Counted from the first letter of the stretch, positions 1 through 12,109 are shown. The stretch: DNA of 64,000 nt from Diadophis punctatus similis (GCA_023053685.1 JALIGW010000029.1:1301501-1365500); one strand, 5' to 3'. Program-made: numbers and translations. The notes: generated from the letters alone by a model not told the origin.

Positions 1-365
1 CACGATAAGGATCTTTAATTAGCCGTGAATATTAATTGATTGCTTTGTAATTAATCAGGCTTTCTGGGTCACAGCTGGGAAGCTCCTCTGCATACAGAAG
101 GACAAGCTCATGAGTTCTTAACAGGAGCCTGGGTGCCTCTCCTGGATGCCAATAACTTGTCCTCCCTTTGATTCATGTATGAGGGTGTCACAGTCAAGAA
201 AAAAAGGGGGGGAATTCTGCAGCAGGTACCGGTAGCAGGCCACTCACCTCTCTGCCCACTGAAAAATGCACAGAAGAAAAATTGGGGGTGGGAGCATTGG
301 AGATCTCCACTTTGCAATCCAAATCCTCTTTTTTTCCCCCATTTAAATGGCTCCATAGTCTGGGT
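1..365. other. Unassigned AT-rich DNA
   Basis: No gene, repeat boundary or coding signal is recognised. Short open frames on both strands overlap one another and have no family resemblance. Confidence 0.5.
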
Positions 366-373
366 ATGTGTTC

Positions 374-1014
374 CAGTGGTGGGTTCCTACCAGTGCAGTC
401 CACTCTATAGCACCGGTAGTGGCCCACTGGTGATGTCACAGTACCGGTGCAGTCGGTTGCCGGTGCCTGGGTGCCGCCATTTTTTTAAAAAATTTTTTTT
501 AATTTTTTTTTTAAATTTTCTTCTGCGTATGCCCAGAAGCCGAGCTTCCAGCACTGCGCATGCACTGCCTTCCTACCCCACAGTGAATCCAAGCAGGGGA
601 GGATGGCTGAGGGAGCATGTGAGATGCTGAAAGAACGGGCGGCAGGAGCTATCTCCATTCCCCTCCCTTCAGCAGTCCAAGAAGCCACGAACGTGCGGTG
701 ATGATCCCAGGCATTTTCGCATGTTCGAGGCTTCTCGAGCTGCTGAGGGGAGGGGGAATGGGCGGCAGGAGCCTAGGATCATCGAATGGGGAGAAGCATT
801 CAGGCCGGACGGAGCCTCCTAGAAGAACTGCTGCCGTGGTCTTGCTGCTCCCGCTGCGGGGGGCTGCTTTGCCGGTGGGCAGTGCCCCCCCACTTCTCCG
901 GCCACTGCCAAGCTCCCGAGGCCCACGCCCACCCAGTCACATGGCTGGCAAGCCACACCCACAAAATAAGCCACGCCCACAGAGTGGTAGTAAAAAATTA
1001 GGAACCCGCCCCTG
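374..1014 (+). mobile_element. hAT MITE, family A (long subfamily)
   Basis: A non-autonomous DNA transposon. It starts CAGTGGTGGGTTCC and ends GGAACCCGCCCCTG, imperfect terminal inverted repeats of hAT type. The flanking octamers are atgtgttc (366-373) and gtgtgtcc (1015-1022), 6 of 8 identical, an aged 8-bp duplication. The interior has an A/T homopolymer block near 480-520. No transposase is encoded, so it depended on a transposase made elsewhere. The open frames inside are not genes. Confidence 0.88.
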
Positions 1015-1270
1015 GTGTGTCCCCCTTGTTACCTGCACATTTGGAATTTTGCTATTCCAAAAGGGAGTAGGATGAACTGTAAAGATAAAGCAGAAGGTGA
1101 GGGTGGGTGGGGGGGTTGGATCTTCAAGGTGTAATCTGCTTGGAAAGTAGATTTTGACTTGCAAAATCTGGGCTTTCCTTCTCTTCCTCATAGAGGTTTG
1201 AAACCTTTTTACCTCATCTGCCAGCTCCTTCCTGTCCCAGGAACAAGGCTACATTGTAGAAGGTGGCTAC

Positions 1271-1548
1271 CAGTGGTGGGTTCCTACCGGTGCTGTCCGG
1301 TGCTCCGTTCTGGTAGCGGCCCGCCGATTGCGTAATGTCGGCGCGACAGCTCCGGTGCTTTCTTTGCCGGTCCGTGCGTGCCGCCATCTTTATTTTTTAA
1401 TTTTTCACGGTTTTTGGCTCTCTGCGCATGCGCGGAAGTAAAATTGTCCTTCTGCGCATGCGCAGAGAGCCAAAATCGCGCAAGAGGATGTGCGCGTGCG
1501 AGTGCACAATGCGCACCGGTAGGAGAAGGTAAGAGGAACCCGCCCCTG
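1271..1548 (+). mobile_element. hAT MITE, family A (short subfamily)
   Basis: Starts CAGTGGTGGGTTCC and ends GGAACCCGCCCCTG, with a perfect 8-bp target duplication gtggctac at 1263-1270 and 1549-1556. The interior has an inverted repeat whose arms carry TGCGCATGCGC (1423-1433) and TGCGCATGCGCA (1453-1464), a close match to the NRF1 binding motif. There is no coding capacity. The perfect duplication suggests a fairly young insertion. Confidence 0.93.
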
Positions 1549-1556
1549 GTGGCTAC

Positions 1557-2010
1557 GGTCCCCCACCCCCGGAATGTCCAGGAATGATGCCGATTGTTTT
1601 TTCCTCTTTCCACAGCTCTTCTCCAAACCTTCTCTTGCTATATAATACAGACTCTTTCATCAAAATCCAAGATCATTAACTCAGGGTGATTAGGACTGTC
1701 CGTAACCCCTGCTGATCAATGCATCACGATTTGTTTGAACTGAAGGAACATCATTTCTTTTATCTGAAATGATGAAAATTAATAACCAGCCACCTCCAAG
1801 ATCCTCCTCTCAGTATTCATGGTTAAGGGGAGGGGGTGATGTAAGGGGTCCATATAATACTCAGTTCTAGAATAATTTACAAATGTGAAACATCCCTTTT
1901 CCTCAATAGAAGATCCCGGTGTGTGATAAAGAGAAAATGATGTATTAAGCAAATGCATGCATTTAAGCAAACAGACTGTGTTGGGCTTTACCAAGTAGAG
2001 GCTTTCTAGA
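1557..2010. other. Unassigned spacer
   Basis: AT-rich DNA between a hAT MITE and a LINE fragment. No recognisable feature. Confidence 0.45.
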
Positions 2011-2020
2011 TGTGGCTGCG

Positions 2021-2607
2021 CGTGCTGTGGTGGGTGTGCCAAGGTACACCCACGTGACACCTGTACTCCGCCAGCTGCACTGGTTGCCCATCGGTCTCCG
2101 GGTCCAGTTCAAGGTGTTGATCACTATCTTTAAAGCCTTTCATGGCTTAGGACCAGGTTATCTCCGGGACCGCATTCTCCCTCACACTTCCCTTCGACCA
2201 GTTAGGGCCCACAGAGTTGGCCTCCTCCAGGTCCTGTCGGCTAAGCAATGTCGCCTGGCGGGCCCTAGGGGGACAGCCTTCTCTGTGGCAGGCCCCGTGC
2301 TCTGGAACCAACTTCCCCCAGAGACCCGAATTATCCCCACCCTGCTGGCCTTCCGGAAAGCTGTTAAGACCTGGCTTTTCCTGCAGGCAGGGGGTAGAGC
2401 GTAGTCCGCTTGAGCTCACCCCCAAGTATGTATGATGGCTGAATGGATAGTAAATGTTTTAAGATGTTTTTAATTTTTATATCTGTTTTAATGTTTATTT
2501 ATATTGGTTTCTTGTATTTTTTCTGTTGTAAGCCGCCCGGAGTCCTCCGGGAGTTGGGCGGCATATAAGAAACACCAATAAATAAATAAATAAATAAATA
2601 AATAAAT
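2021..2607 (+). mobile_element. L2/CR1-type LINE 3' end with (AATA)n tail
   Basis: The frame from about 2012 to 2404 reads as the C-terminal part of a CR1/L2-clade ORF2 protein. Recognisable blocks are LRQLHWLPIGLRVQFKVL, LWNQLPPETRIIPTLLAF and KAVKTWLF. The 3' UTR holds an inverted repeat around gccgcccggag/gggcggc (near 2533-2562) and ends in (AATA)n at 2576-2607, typical of this 3' tail. The copy is strongly 5'-truncated, without the catalytic part of the reverse transcriptase or the endonuclease. It is a dead retrotransposon fragment. L2 versus another CR1-group family was not resolved. Confidence 0.82.
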
Positions 2608-2610
2608 GTA

Positions 2611-3250
2611 TTTTGACAACAGTTCCCATCATCCTCTCTGTCATCAGGCTTCTGGGCTGGGGCAAATGGGAGGTTGATATTTCAGCACAACACTTCCAAA
2701 GGCGCTGGGTTAGAAAACACGGGATTCTGTGGTACATAAAATAGATTCTTTTTGGGATTCAATTTAAGTTTCAAGCAAATTGCTTATAGAGCTCTTCTAC
2801 ATGGTATTTACAAGGAAATGTAAATGTGGGCAACCATTTTTCTGGAGACAGAGCATTGCTGACGTTAAATATTGTACAGACGTTGTAAGTCTATTATCAG
2901 TACAGTGACCATATGTGCTTTATTACAAAGGCCGGCTTTTTATGCTAGAAAGCTGTCCTTTAGATTTATTTAACTATTTGTTTTCTCAGTTTTGCTCTTG
3001 AATTCTCCTTTGAAAAGCAAAGTTATAAACAATTACTTTTTCTTTTAATCCTCATTAACCTCTTTCACATTTGCACCTTTTTCCAGGTTTGTCCCCTTAT
3101 TTATTTCTAAGAAAATACAGTCCCTGAGCTCGTGAGTGAGTAATGGTCAAGGCTCCCAGGTTTTAGGAATACTTGTGCTTCCCCAAGGATTACCGCAAAG
3201 AGTCCTGCAGTCACAAATCCATAACAGTTTGGGGAGACGTAAGTCAATAA
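2611..3250. other. Unassigned AT-rich DNA
   Basis: No coding, repeat-boundary or RNA signal is recognised. Confidence 0.4.
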
Positions 3251-3254
3251 TCAG

Positions 3255-3700
3255 ATCAAATCAAATCTTTATTACAGTCATAGACCAACATAGTAAGCCA
3301 ATATAATACATTTAGAAGGGGAGCAGAATTTCATAACTTTGGAGAGAGACAATGCTTTAAGGTATGTTATTTGATTAAAGTTTCAATTTTTTCCTTCAAA
3401 ATTTTCCGATCACTTCTCTCCAAGGTCATGTCTGTCCCAGAACAGTATCGGTAGCTCTCTCTGCTCTGTTTCCTTCTTTGCAGCTGGAGTAAAGCTCCCA
3501 ATTATGATCCATCCAAATAGTTAGCTGACCTTGCTGTACAGGTATCATCAACCTCCAGATCGCAAAGATATTCACACACATTGATTTCCCTCATGTCTCC
3601 TGCATGCTGTTGACAATTGTTAATACACACTGTCAATCTTAGGGGCTGTGCTGTGATTAGTAGTCTGGTGGTACCTCTCATGTGTCACAACACGTTTATA
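3255..3700 (-). mobile_element. Possible LINE 3'-end fragment, family unknown
   Basis: Starts with tctttattacagtcatagac, which on the minus strand resembles an A-rich LINE 3' terminus. No duplication or coding motif was found, so this is a weak call from general resemblance only. Confidence 0.25.
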
Positions 3701-3769
3701 CCATGAATCAGCATTTTACATCTGACAGAATACTAAGACATTTGCTGTTACAGTTTTTTGCAGAGTGTA

Positions 3770-3904
3770 CCGTGTTTCCCCGAAAATAAGACCCCGTCTT
3801 ATATTTTTTTGAACCCTGAAATAAGTGCTTGGCCTTATTGCCATGCACTCAAAAGCCCGGTTGGGCTTATTATCAGGGGATGTCTTATTTTGGGGGAAAC
3901 AAGG
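3770..3904. mobile_element. TA-flanked MITE, family G, interrupted at its right end
   Basis: Begins CCGTGTTTCCCCGAAAATAA after a TA dinucleotide and ends with the inverse, GGGGAAAC plus a mutated tip. TA duplication suggests Tc1/mariner-type transposition. The last 8 bp (aaacaagg) are also the left target duplication of the adjacent hAT. The second copy, aaacaggg, lies at 4449-4456 and is followed by TA. The original MITE therefore ran 3770-3904 and ended at the TA now at 4457-4458. A close relative lies at 60346-60480. Confidence 0.75.
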
Positions 3905-4448
3905 CAGGGGCGGGTTCCTAATATTTTTACTACCACTCTGTGGGCGTGGCTTATTTTGTGGGTGTGGCTTGCCAGCTATGTGACTGGGTAGGTGTGGCTT
4001 GCCAACCATGTGACTGGGTGGGCGTGGCTTCTCGGACTGCTGAAGGGAAGGGACTGCTGAGATAGGTCCTGCTGCCCATTCCCCCTCCCCTCAGCAGCTC
4101 GAGAAGCCTCAAACGTGCAAAAATGCCTAGGATCATCACCGCGTGTTCGTGGCTTCTCAGACTGCTGAAGGGAGGGGAATGGAGATAGCTCCTGCCGCCC
4201 GTTCTTTCAGGGTCTCACGCGCTCTCTCAACCATCCTCCCCTGCTTGGACTCACTGTGGGGTAGGAAGGCAGTGCATGCGCAGTGCCGGAGCTCGGCTTC
4301 TGGGCATGAGCAGAAGAAAAATTTAAAAAAATTTTTTTTTAATGGCGGCACCCAGGCACCGGCAACCGACCGCACCGGTACTGTGACGTCACCAGCGGGC
4401 CGCTACCGGTGCTATAGAGTGGACCGCACCGGTAGGAACCCACCACTG
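3905..4448 (-). mobile_element. hAT MITE, family A (long subfamily)
   Basis: Inverse orientation to the copy at 374. It starts CAGGGGCGGGTTCCTA and ends GGTAGGAACCCACCACTG. Target octamers aaacaagg (3897-3904) and aaacaggg (4449-4456) match 7 of 8. It inserted into the terminal 8 bp of a mariner-type MITE. No transposase is encoded. Confidence 0.92.
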
Positions 4449-4459
4449 AAACAGGGTAA

Positions 4460-5630
4460 CAACCCTACACAATTGTTCCAGCACTAAAATTTATGGCAAC
4501 TTCCCCAACTTGGTATCCTCCAGATATAAGGAACCATGATCATCTCTGAGCAGCATAGTCAGAGAATGATAGATAGATAGTCTGACATTTGGTGAGCCCC
4601 AGGGAGGAAAATATTATTCTGAGCTTGCTATATCTTTCTATCTGGGTATGATTTTTGTGCCATGAAAAAAATACCAGAAATGGTTTGTGCCATTCTTAAA
4701 ACTAGAATGATGAAGATACATGGGTCGTTCTTGATATCTTCAGGTGTCTTTCATTTTTATTTGGAACCAGCCACAAAAGTTCTAAATGTGATTAGTTAGA
4801 AATTGTTTAAACCTTCTAACAACCTCCCCCCCATAATTTAAAATAAATCCCATCCACCCATCATCCTTGCAATTAGATTCTTAGATTGTGGGTCTATGAA
4901 ATATTATTTGCACATAATCCCTAAATGAATACTCAGCATTTCTTCTGAGTAAACTGCCTTGGCACTAAAATGGCATTGTTTACTCTTCTCCAACTTTACC
5001 TGGACATTATTTTCATTGATATCATAGGGTTTGCTCTGAAAGGTACACATATCACACTTGTACATGGGGGGAGGGGGAATCACTAAGATTGCCCCTTTCC
5101 CCCCCCCCCCTTGCAACTTTGGGTATGACTTTAACAGCGCAAGACACCCCAAACTGTAAAAAAGGAAGGCTTTGCTCAGCATGAGCTGAATTATACAATT
5201 TTAAAATGATTTTTCAGCAAAATATAGAAACAAAGTTCTGTTTGAGGCAATATTTAATGGGGCCTAATAATGACAGCGGTTGTGATTATATTTTGTATGC
5301 GTTCTGGGAAGAAATCACCAGTATGCCACTTACGTTATAGAGCTGAATTGACAATGATTCTCTATGAGGCCTGAGCACAGGAGACTATTAGAATGAGGTA
5401 TCCTGAACTAAGATTATTGATAAATATTTCCAAAGCAAAGGAAAAGGTTTAGATGTCAATCTCCTCTAGGAAGATACACGAGGCTATACTGCTCTGCAGC
5501 CAAAAGTTAATCTATGTGACACAGAGCATTTAGTTCTTGAAAGCAAAAAGAATCATCTCAACCACTTTCCACTGAAGCAGTCTGCATCCTAATTCTACAT
5601 GCAAATTGCATATCTGGCTTGGAGCTTGCT
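4460..5630. other. Unassigned AT-rich DNA
   Basis: No gene is recognised. A C homopolymer lies near 5100-5110. Open frames are short and overlap on opposite strands. Confidence 0.4.
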
Positions 5631-5669
5631 TCGGCTTGTTCGCCTTACAATTTATTTATTGCTTCATCA

Positions 5670-5800
5670 ACAAATGTTTGATGCCCATCAGATATGTTGG
5701 ACTTCTGTTCCCATAATTGTCAGTCAACATGATTATTAGTAATTATGGGAGTGGAAAACCAACACGTCCAGAAGCACCATGTTGGGAAGATTGTCCTATG
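5670..5800. repeat. Degenerate imperfect palindrome, probable old MITE
   Basis: The segments around cccataattgtcagtcaaca and attatgggagtggaaaacca are roughly inverse, and the outer parts (gatatgttggact... and ...catgttgggaag) also mirror. No duplication is visible. It probably belongs to an old hAT-like MITE. Confidence 0.3.
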
Positions 5801-6850
5801 AGCTGACACCATGATTTAGTCTACTGCACTAAGCAAACAAAGCATTAACTTGGATTCAACAACTCAAATTAACAACTACTGGGAATATAACTAATCATAC
5901 TGCATTGTGATTTTTACTTGTAGTTTTCTAATACAGCATGCTCTGCCCTGATTACCTCCTGATCTGTAAGAATTGTGCCCATAATCCCTAGTCAACATGG
6001 CAGTGGCTGAGAATTAGAAGGGGTGGAATACATCTGAAGGAGAACATCAAGTAGGGGAAGGCAATTCTAGCACTTTATAGTTCACAAAGCTTTGGGGTTT
6101 CTTCATGTAACACTATAAGTACTGCATTATTCCCATACACTGATTTATTGCAAACACAAATTGTTTCCAAGTATTTGGACTTTGTGGTTCGACATAGAGT
6201 ATATTAATTTCCAACCATTCAGAACAGTTGACTTACACAATTTATTTACTCAATTCAATGGGATGGATGGAACCTTAAGCCCACTTACTATGATTCTCTT
6301 CCTCTCTGCTTGCTCCATTAGCTTTTCTGTAAGAGACTGTAAGCTCCTAGATGACAGGGATCTATGGTTTTTGCTAGCAAAACCTCTTAAAGCTCCATAA
6401 ATACATGGACAGTACAGGATAAAAAGTACTTGACAGTAAATCTAAGTGTCTTCAGTGGGGCTTCTTCCAACTTAGGGCAAATGAGCTGCTGCCTTAATGG
6501 ATCCCAGCTGCTGTAGTCAGGGATCATCCTGAATTTATGCAGCTCCTTGATGGCACAGGAGTCGAACCCTCACACATTTCTTATTACAAATTTCCATCAT
6601 GATGCCCTCTCTCTGCTTTCATGCCGAAGGAGCTGGAGCTTTAGAGATAAATGGGGCAAATGCATTCCAATAAAGAACATAAAATATCAGCCAGAACATA
6701 AGGAAGTGGCATCAGTCCAGAAAGCCTTCCGATCATACCAACAGGTCTGATTCTCCTTAGAACGTCCCATCTCGCCAAACATTTAGAAAAAATTGTGAGA
6801 ACACAGAGTACTTCGGGTCTTGTCAGTCATTCATTACATCTGCTGAAAAA
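5801..6850. other. Unassigned DNA
   Basis: No coding or repeat signal beyond short decayed motifs was recognised. Confidence 0.4.
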
Positions 6851-6851
6851 A

Positions 6852-6854
<3 letters not shown>

Positions 6855-6928
<74 letters not shown>
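6855..6928. repeat. (GA)n microsatellite
   Basis: Uninterrupted GA dinucleotide repeat of about 74 bp. Confidence 0.97.
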
Positions 6929-6930
<2 letters not shown>

Positions 6931-7004
6931 AATTTAACCAAATTAGATTCCATTGCAAAGGTGGCTGCATACTATTATGCTGCAATCTGAGCTCCAACTA
7001 AGAA

Positions 7005-7074
7005 AATCTCTCTCTCTCTCTCTCTCTCCCTCCCCCCCTCTCCCTCCCTCCCTCCCTCTCCCTCTCTCCCTCTC

Positions 7075-7136
<62 letters not shown>
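7005..7136. repeat. Compound (CT)n-CCT-rich-(GT)n microsatellite
   Basis: A CT/CCT pyrimidine tract (7005-7077) runs directly into a pure GT tract (7078-7136). Frames over it encode only repeated residues and are not genes. Confidence 0.97.
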
Positions 7137-7139
<3 letters not shown>

Positions 7140-7397
7140 TGCAATCAGAAGAATGCTTACATTCTTGGATGGTTTTTCAGGCTTATTTTATACATCCATA
7201 AGTATCTACTTGCCTTTAAAAATGTGTGTAATGAAATCCTTGTGAGTTTATGGATACATCTGTGCAGTTTTCTTGGAAACAATACATAAACGATTTTGCC
7301 ATTACCCTCTTCCTAGATTCCCACCCCCCTTCATAGTCTAGCCTCCAGTCCATGAATTTCTTTCTACTATCCTATCCAAATATTAACTAGGTCTGAC

Positions 7398-7533
7398 CAG
7401 AGATGGGTTCCTACCGGTGCGGTCCAGTGCGGGCGCTCCGGTAGTAGCCTGCTGATGACTTAATTTAGGCATGACAGCTCTGGTGCCGTCGCGATGCGCA
7501 GCGGTAGGAAAAGGTAAAAGGAACCCGCCCCTG
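7398..7533 (+). mobile_element. hAT MITE, family A (short, internally deleted)
   Basis: Starts CAGAGATGGGTTCCTACC and ends GGAACCCGCCCCTG. Flanking octamers ggtctgac (7390-7397) and gatctgac (7534-7541) match 7 of 8. At 136 bp it is the shortest copy of the family here. It keeps little beyond the termini. Confidence 0.9.
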
Positions 7534-7659
7534 GATCTGACCCAGGTTTTTTGTGGGGGAGGGGCTTTGAGACATTTTTTGATTCCTAGAGACTGCATGG
7601 GCAATTCCTTGCAGTTTTCTCAGTAACATTTTCATAAGAGGGTTGAGAGCAAATTTGGG

Positions 7660-7935
7660 CTAGTGGTTAAGGACCTAGCTTAGAAACTAGGAGACTATGA
7701 GTTCTAGTCCTAATTTAGGTATGAAAGCTGGCTGGGTGACTTTCAGCTGATGACTTTGGCTTGGGCGACCAGCCAGTCAGCCAATTCTATTGCAACAGAG
7801 GGATGAACACTTGGTTGATCTGAAAAAAGTGGACCCTGCACTTGCAGGAATATGTTTGAAAGAAAAAAAAATTGGAAGTGGTTTGTCATTACCTCCTTCC
7901 AAAGGTTGAACGTGAGTGGCTGGCTGAAGGTCACG
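7660..7935 (+). mobile_element. tRNA-derived SINE (old copy)
   Basis: An A-box-like stretch gggctagtggttaagg (about 7658-7673) and a B-box-like gagttctagtcc (about 7700) have pol III promoter spacing. The same head occurs at 15085 and inverted at 57190. The 3' part is diverged and its end is approximate. It is a retroposon, not a functional tRNA gene, because no cloverleaf is intact. Confidence 0.6.
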
Positions 7936-7939
7936 CAGA

Positions 7940-8690
7940 TGGCTTTTTTTCAAGGTGGGTCTTTTTTTTTCCTTCCTAGGATTTTCCTCGCAAGGACAGG
8001 GTCCCCCTTTTTTGTTCATTTAACCACAATTTATTGCATTAACTACAATTAGCCGAGTTGAAATATCCTCTTAAACTATTAAAGCCTGATTCGCAAAGAG
8101 CATTGGCTAAGCCAGACAAGCAAAGAGCAATCCTTTGTATGCACTGAAAAGAGATATTATTCAAGGCTAAATTATCAAAGGCAAGAATGAGCATCTTCAG
8201 TGTGGTTGTGTTTTGTCGATGCAAATACGATTATGTCAAGTGTTCAATAGTTATGTCAAGTCAGCACAAAGCAGCTCTACTTCCTCATCTTTATATTAAA
8301 ATAAACTCCTCTAAGCCTCTGTTCATAGAGACCAAGGAGTTGCTTTGTAGGAGGTAATTTCTATAGCCATCATAAAACCTGAATTGTCTTCTCTGAGACA
8401 TAGCAGGTCCCCAGAATTGATACAAATGGTTTTTCTTCCTCCCCCCCTCCCATGGGCCATGTCAAAAGCCACATTTCATCCTTCTGATCTTCTGGGGTTC
8501 AGCAAAGTCCCATTCAGTAAGATCAGTGATATATTTTGGTCCTCCTTTTTATGGTTCTGAAGAGTGGAGAGGACAGTAGGAGGCCTCCTGAAGGGAAGTT
8601 GCTTCTTTTCCCAGTTTTAAAACCACCAAGTCTAATCAGAAGTGGCGTGGTCTGGAATTAGATGTTCCACAGGTTCATGAAATACTCTGT
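7940..8690. other. Unassigned DNA
   Basis: No recognisable gene or element. Confidence 0.4.
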
Positions 8691-8691
8691 T

Positions 8692-8948
8692 TATTTATTT
8701 ATTTATTATTTATTAGTGACATTTATATACCGCCTCACAGTGCAAGCACTCTCTAAGCGGTTTACACCGGTAAGCAATGTATATTTACATTGCCCCCAAC
8801 AATCTGGGTCCTCATTTTACCTACCTCGGAAGGATGGAAGGCTGAGTCAACCTTGAGCCGGTGAGATTTGAACCGCTGACCTGCGGATCACAGTCAGCTG
8901 AAGTAGCCTGCAGTACCCCACTCTAACCGCTATGCCACCTCGGCTCTT
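8692..8948 (-). mobile_element. Sauria-type tRNA SINE
   Basis: The minus strand reads gagccgaggtggcatagcgg, then a B-box-like GTTCAAATC, and the core found in the copies at 33095, 38841 and 40077 (tccatccttccgaggtag and ccccaacaatctgg in plus sense). It ends in a TTTA-rich tail at 8692-8710. Sauria SINEs are tRNA-derived elements of squamates mobilised by a LINE. No coding capacity. Confidence 0.85.
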
Positions 8949-8949
8949 A

Positions 8950-10145
8950 TATGTTTGGAGACATTTCAAGATTTTTTTAAAATGTCCATCATCTCCTATA
9001 CACTGAATGTGTAATAGCTTTTGGGAAATGCTGATACTCTTGCTTTAACCGACATTTGTGTAAATTAGCCTTCTCCTCTGATCCCTTGACTTCTTCTTCA
9101 CATTGAGTAGTAGTCCTACATCTTCTAGTGAACAAAGAACGTGAACCATAGCACTAAAAGATATGATGGTTAAACCCATAGAAACAAAACCCTAGAATGG
9201 GGAACATAGAGAAGATAAAAAAGGAAGGATATATGCAGCATTAAAAAAAATTAACAAGCAGTATAGGGAACAGCCATTGCCACTAGCGTGTTGAAAAACA
9301 CTTTATTAAAAATACAACTCAATCATGTAATTTAAGGTATTTTTAAATTTGCTTTGTGCCTGGCTAGTCATCAATAATTTCCTACAATTCATATCTGATA
9401 TACAAATTTGTACAACAATTTGTGCAGTATATTTTAGTTTTATTGCAGAGAATTAGGTTGTGGCTGATCTCCAGATAAGTTTTGCCTCGGATCTTTGCAA
9501 TCCCCTAGGCAGATTGGCAGAGAAGATGTTCTGCTATGGGCAACCTCTTGTGAACTGTGTGGTTGAATAAGGACCACCAAGTACTGTTCAGATTGACCTG
9601 ACCAATTCCTTGCAATTACTGTGAAAGAAATGCTTGGTTAGGTAAGATCTCCCACCCCCCTCTGTACACCTCTATTGATTCAGCTGGCGGTGGGGGGGGG
9701 GGAGAACAGCTATGCTTTTGAACAGCAGGGTGTCTAATTGCCACTGGGCATGATAGAATCCTGGTTGAACTCTTAGTGTGGCCAGCAGATAATTTACCTA
9801 TTCCCCAATATTATTTGTGGGCAAGTAGAATCATACACTTTATAAAAACAGACCCCAGCTATAAAAACAGAGTCCACAGCTACAGCCTAGAAAATGCAAC
9901 CCAGAAGCTAAAGGTATAACTAGAGTCATTTAACAAAGATTAGTTAACCCTGAGCATTCTTTAACTACCTTGTAGTTAATTGAATTAAAACTACAATTGG
10001 ATTTGTAACAGAATGTGGGTTATGGATGAAGTGGGGATTCACGTAAGTGCCTCTTGGAGAGAAACAGGAAACAACGGTTCCAAAATTGCCATAAAACGTG
10101 AACAGCTGTGGTTTTCAAAGATCTTTACATCTTAACCTTATATAT
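8950..10145. other. Unassigned AT-rich DNA
   Basis: No gene or clear repeat. A G homopolymer lies near 9690-9700. Confidence 0.4.
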
Positions 10146-10154
10146 CATATATAC

Positions 10155-10601
10155 CAGTGATGGCGAACCTATGGCACGGGTGCCACAGGTGGCACGCAGA
10201 GCCATATCTGCCGGCACGCGAGCCGTTGCCCTAGCGCAGCTCCAGTGTGCATGTGCGTGCCCGCCAGCTGATTTTTGGCTCGCACGGAGGCTCTGGGAGG
10301 GCGATTTCAGCCTCCGGAGGGCCTCCGGGGTGGCGGGGGGAGCGTTTTCACCCTCCCCAAGCTCCAAGAAAGCCTCTGGAGCCTGGGGAGGGCGAAAAAT
10401 GGGCCTACTGGGCCCACTGGAAGTTGGGAAATGGGGGAGTGGGGGAGGGTCGAGCACGCATGTGCAGGAGGGTGGGGCGAGTGGGGAACTTTGAATTATG
10501 GGTGTGTTTGATGCTGTGATCATGATTTGATCAATCATGCGTGTGATAGCGCGTGCACGCACTATTTCGGCACCCGAGGAAAAAAAGGTTCGCCATCACT
10601 G
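10155..10601 (+). mobile_element. hAT MITE, family B
   Basis: Terminal inverted repeats CAGTGATGGCGAACCT and AGGTTCGCCATCACTG. Perfect 8-bp target duplication atatatac at 10147-10154 and 10602-10609. The interior is GC-rich (aagctccaagaaagcctctg, gggcgaaaa) and gives overlapping open frames on both strands, which are not genes. It needed a hAT transposase in trans. Confidence 0.95.
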
Positions 10602-10609
10602 ATATATAC

Positions 10610-11560
10610 CAATTCAGAGATTTACTCAGGTAATTGAGTACTCTATAGGATAGCTCTAATCTTTTGGTCCTTTACAACACTTGGTTTGCCATTATTTTAG
10701 AAAAATCAAAATAAAATCAGCTTCCCAAATATGTAGGGACTTCAAAATTGCAGCACAATGGGTATCGGAAAGAAAAAGAATAAGTTAAGCAACCGCTGCC
10801 AAGGCACTAGGATAACATTTCCTTTAAATTAAAGCTATCAGTGCAAGCGTGGGGAAGCTGTGGCTCTCTAAATATTGTTGAACTACACTTTTCAGAATTC
10901 TTTCCCGCTGATTGGCACCACTGGAAATTGTAGTTCAGCAGTATATGAAAGTCCAGATTTCCCAATCCTGTATCTTTTAAAATCTGGTCCTAAAATTGCT
11001 AGTTGAAAACAGAGCCTAGTGTTGATATTCAACTATCCTACAAAACATTGCAAAATGTGAACTAAAGTGGAAGAAACAGCTGATACCCTTCAAGCTTTCC
11101 AAGGTTGCCAAGGATATGGTGATACCAGAACGAAAACCTTATGATGAGCAAACAGAAGTCAAAATAGAGCGATGGATGGGTTGTTGTATATTCTAACAAG
11201 GGTGGTGGCTGTTCATCTTCCACCCCTCTAAGGGTGGACTGAAAAGCATGACAGCAACAATCCCTGCCTCTGGCTGTTCATCTCTGAGGCTGTTCTTAGA
11301 ATCTCACCTAAAATGAGCAAGAGACTGGCAGTAGCTTGCGGGTACCTAAACAAGCTCAGAATTTACAGTATGGATTAAGATAGCTTTCCTCTAGTTGGTG
11401 CCTTCCAGGTGTATACCTTTAGTCATGTTGGAGGAGATTTGGGGAGGGGGGGGGTTGCCTGGAACGTTGGGATGACTATATTAGGATATAAAATGATGTT
11501 AGAATCATAACTTGGTTCAAGATCTCTTGGGTTATTTTGAAGCAGCTCGGCCATGTATTC
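10610..11560. other. Mostly unassigned DNA
   Basis: Around 10850-10970 is a decayed palindrome-like segment (ctgtggctctctaaatattg, then ggaaattgtagttcagcag) that may be an old MITE. Nothing else is recognised. Confidence 0.35.
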
Positions 11561-11568
11561 CCCCTTTA

Positions 11569-11648
11569 TATTCCCCTTCTTTATATTCCTGCCTGTTCCC
11601 ATTTTTTGTATTCCCCTTCTTTATATTCCTGCCTGTTCCCATTTTTTC
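11569..11648. repeat. Two-copy 40-bp tandem duplication
   Basis: The 40-bp unit beginning tattccccttctttatattc is repeated once with essentially no divergence, indicating a recent local duplication. Confidence 0.85.
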
Positions 11649-11924
11649 TTGAAGAAACCACGTTTATACAATGGCGTAGATAAGTTGTTCATTCTCTGGT
11701 ATCCCCAAAATCAAGAATATCAGTACAGAGTCATGGCATCTTAAAGACCAACCTACTGTAACTGTATTATCACATAACCTTTTGGGATCACCTCCTATTT
11801 CACCAACGCATGGAGCAAGACCCTAAGAAAGAAGGCATTTTGATCAACGGATCAGGAAGGAAAAGAGGAATGGTGAAAGAAAGAGCATCGGTAGTGATAA
11901 GTAACAATACTTATTAAGGGCATA

Positions 11925-12108
11925 AGCGCACCACTATGCCTACCATCCCTGTCCTACTGTCCTATTGTCCTCTTTTATCGGTACTTTTTTTTACCTTTTT
12001 TATCGGTACTTTTTTTACTTATGTAAAAAACTTATACTTATACAAACAACTACTATCCTGTACGTTTGACAAACTAAATAAAAAATAAAATAAATAAATA
12101 AAAAATAC
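11925..12108 (+). mobile_element. LINE 3' tail, family unresolved
   Basis: Runs from gcataagcgcaccactatgc through a pyrimidine-rich block with tatcggtactttttt in tandem, to gtacgtttgacaaactaaat and an (AAAT)n end. I recall this layout as a common snake LINE 3' UTR. No coding part remains. Confidence 0.5.
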
Positions 12109-12109
12109 A

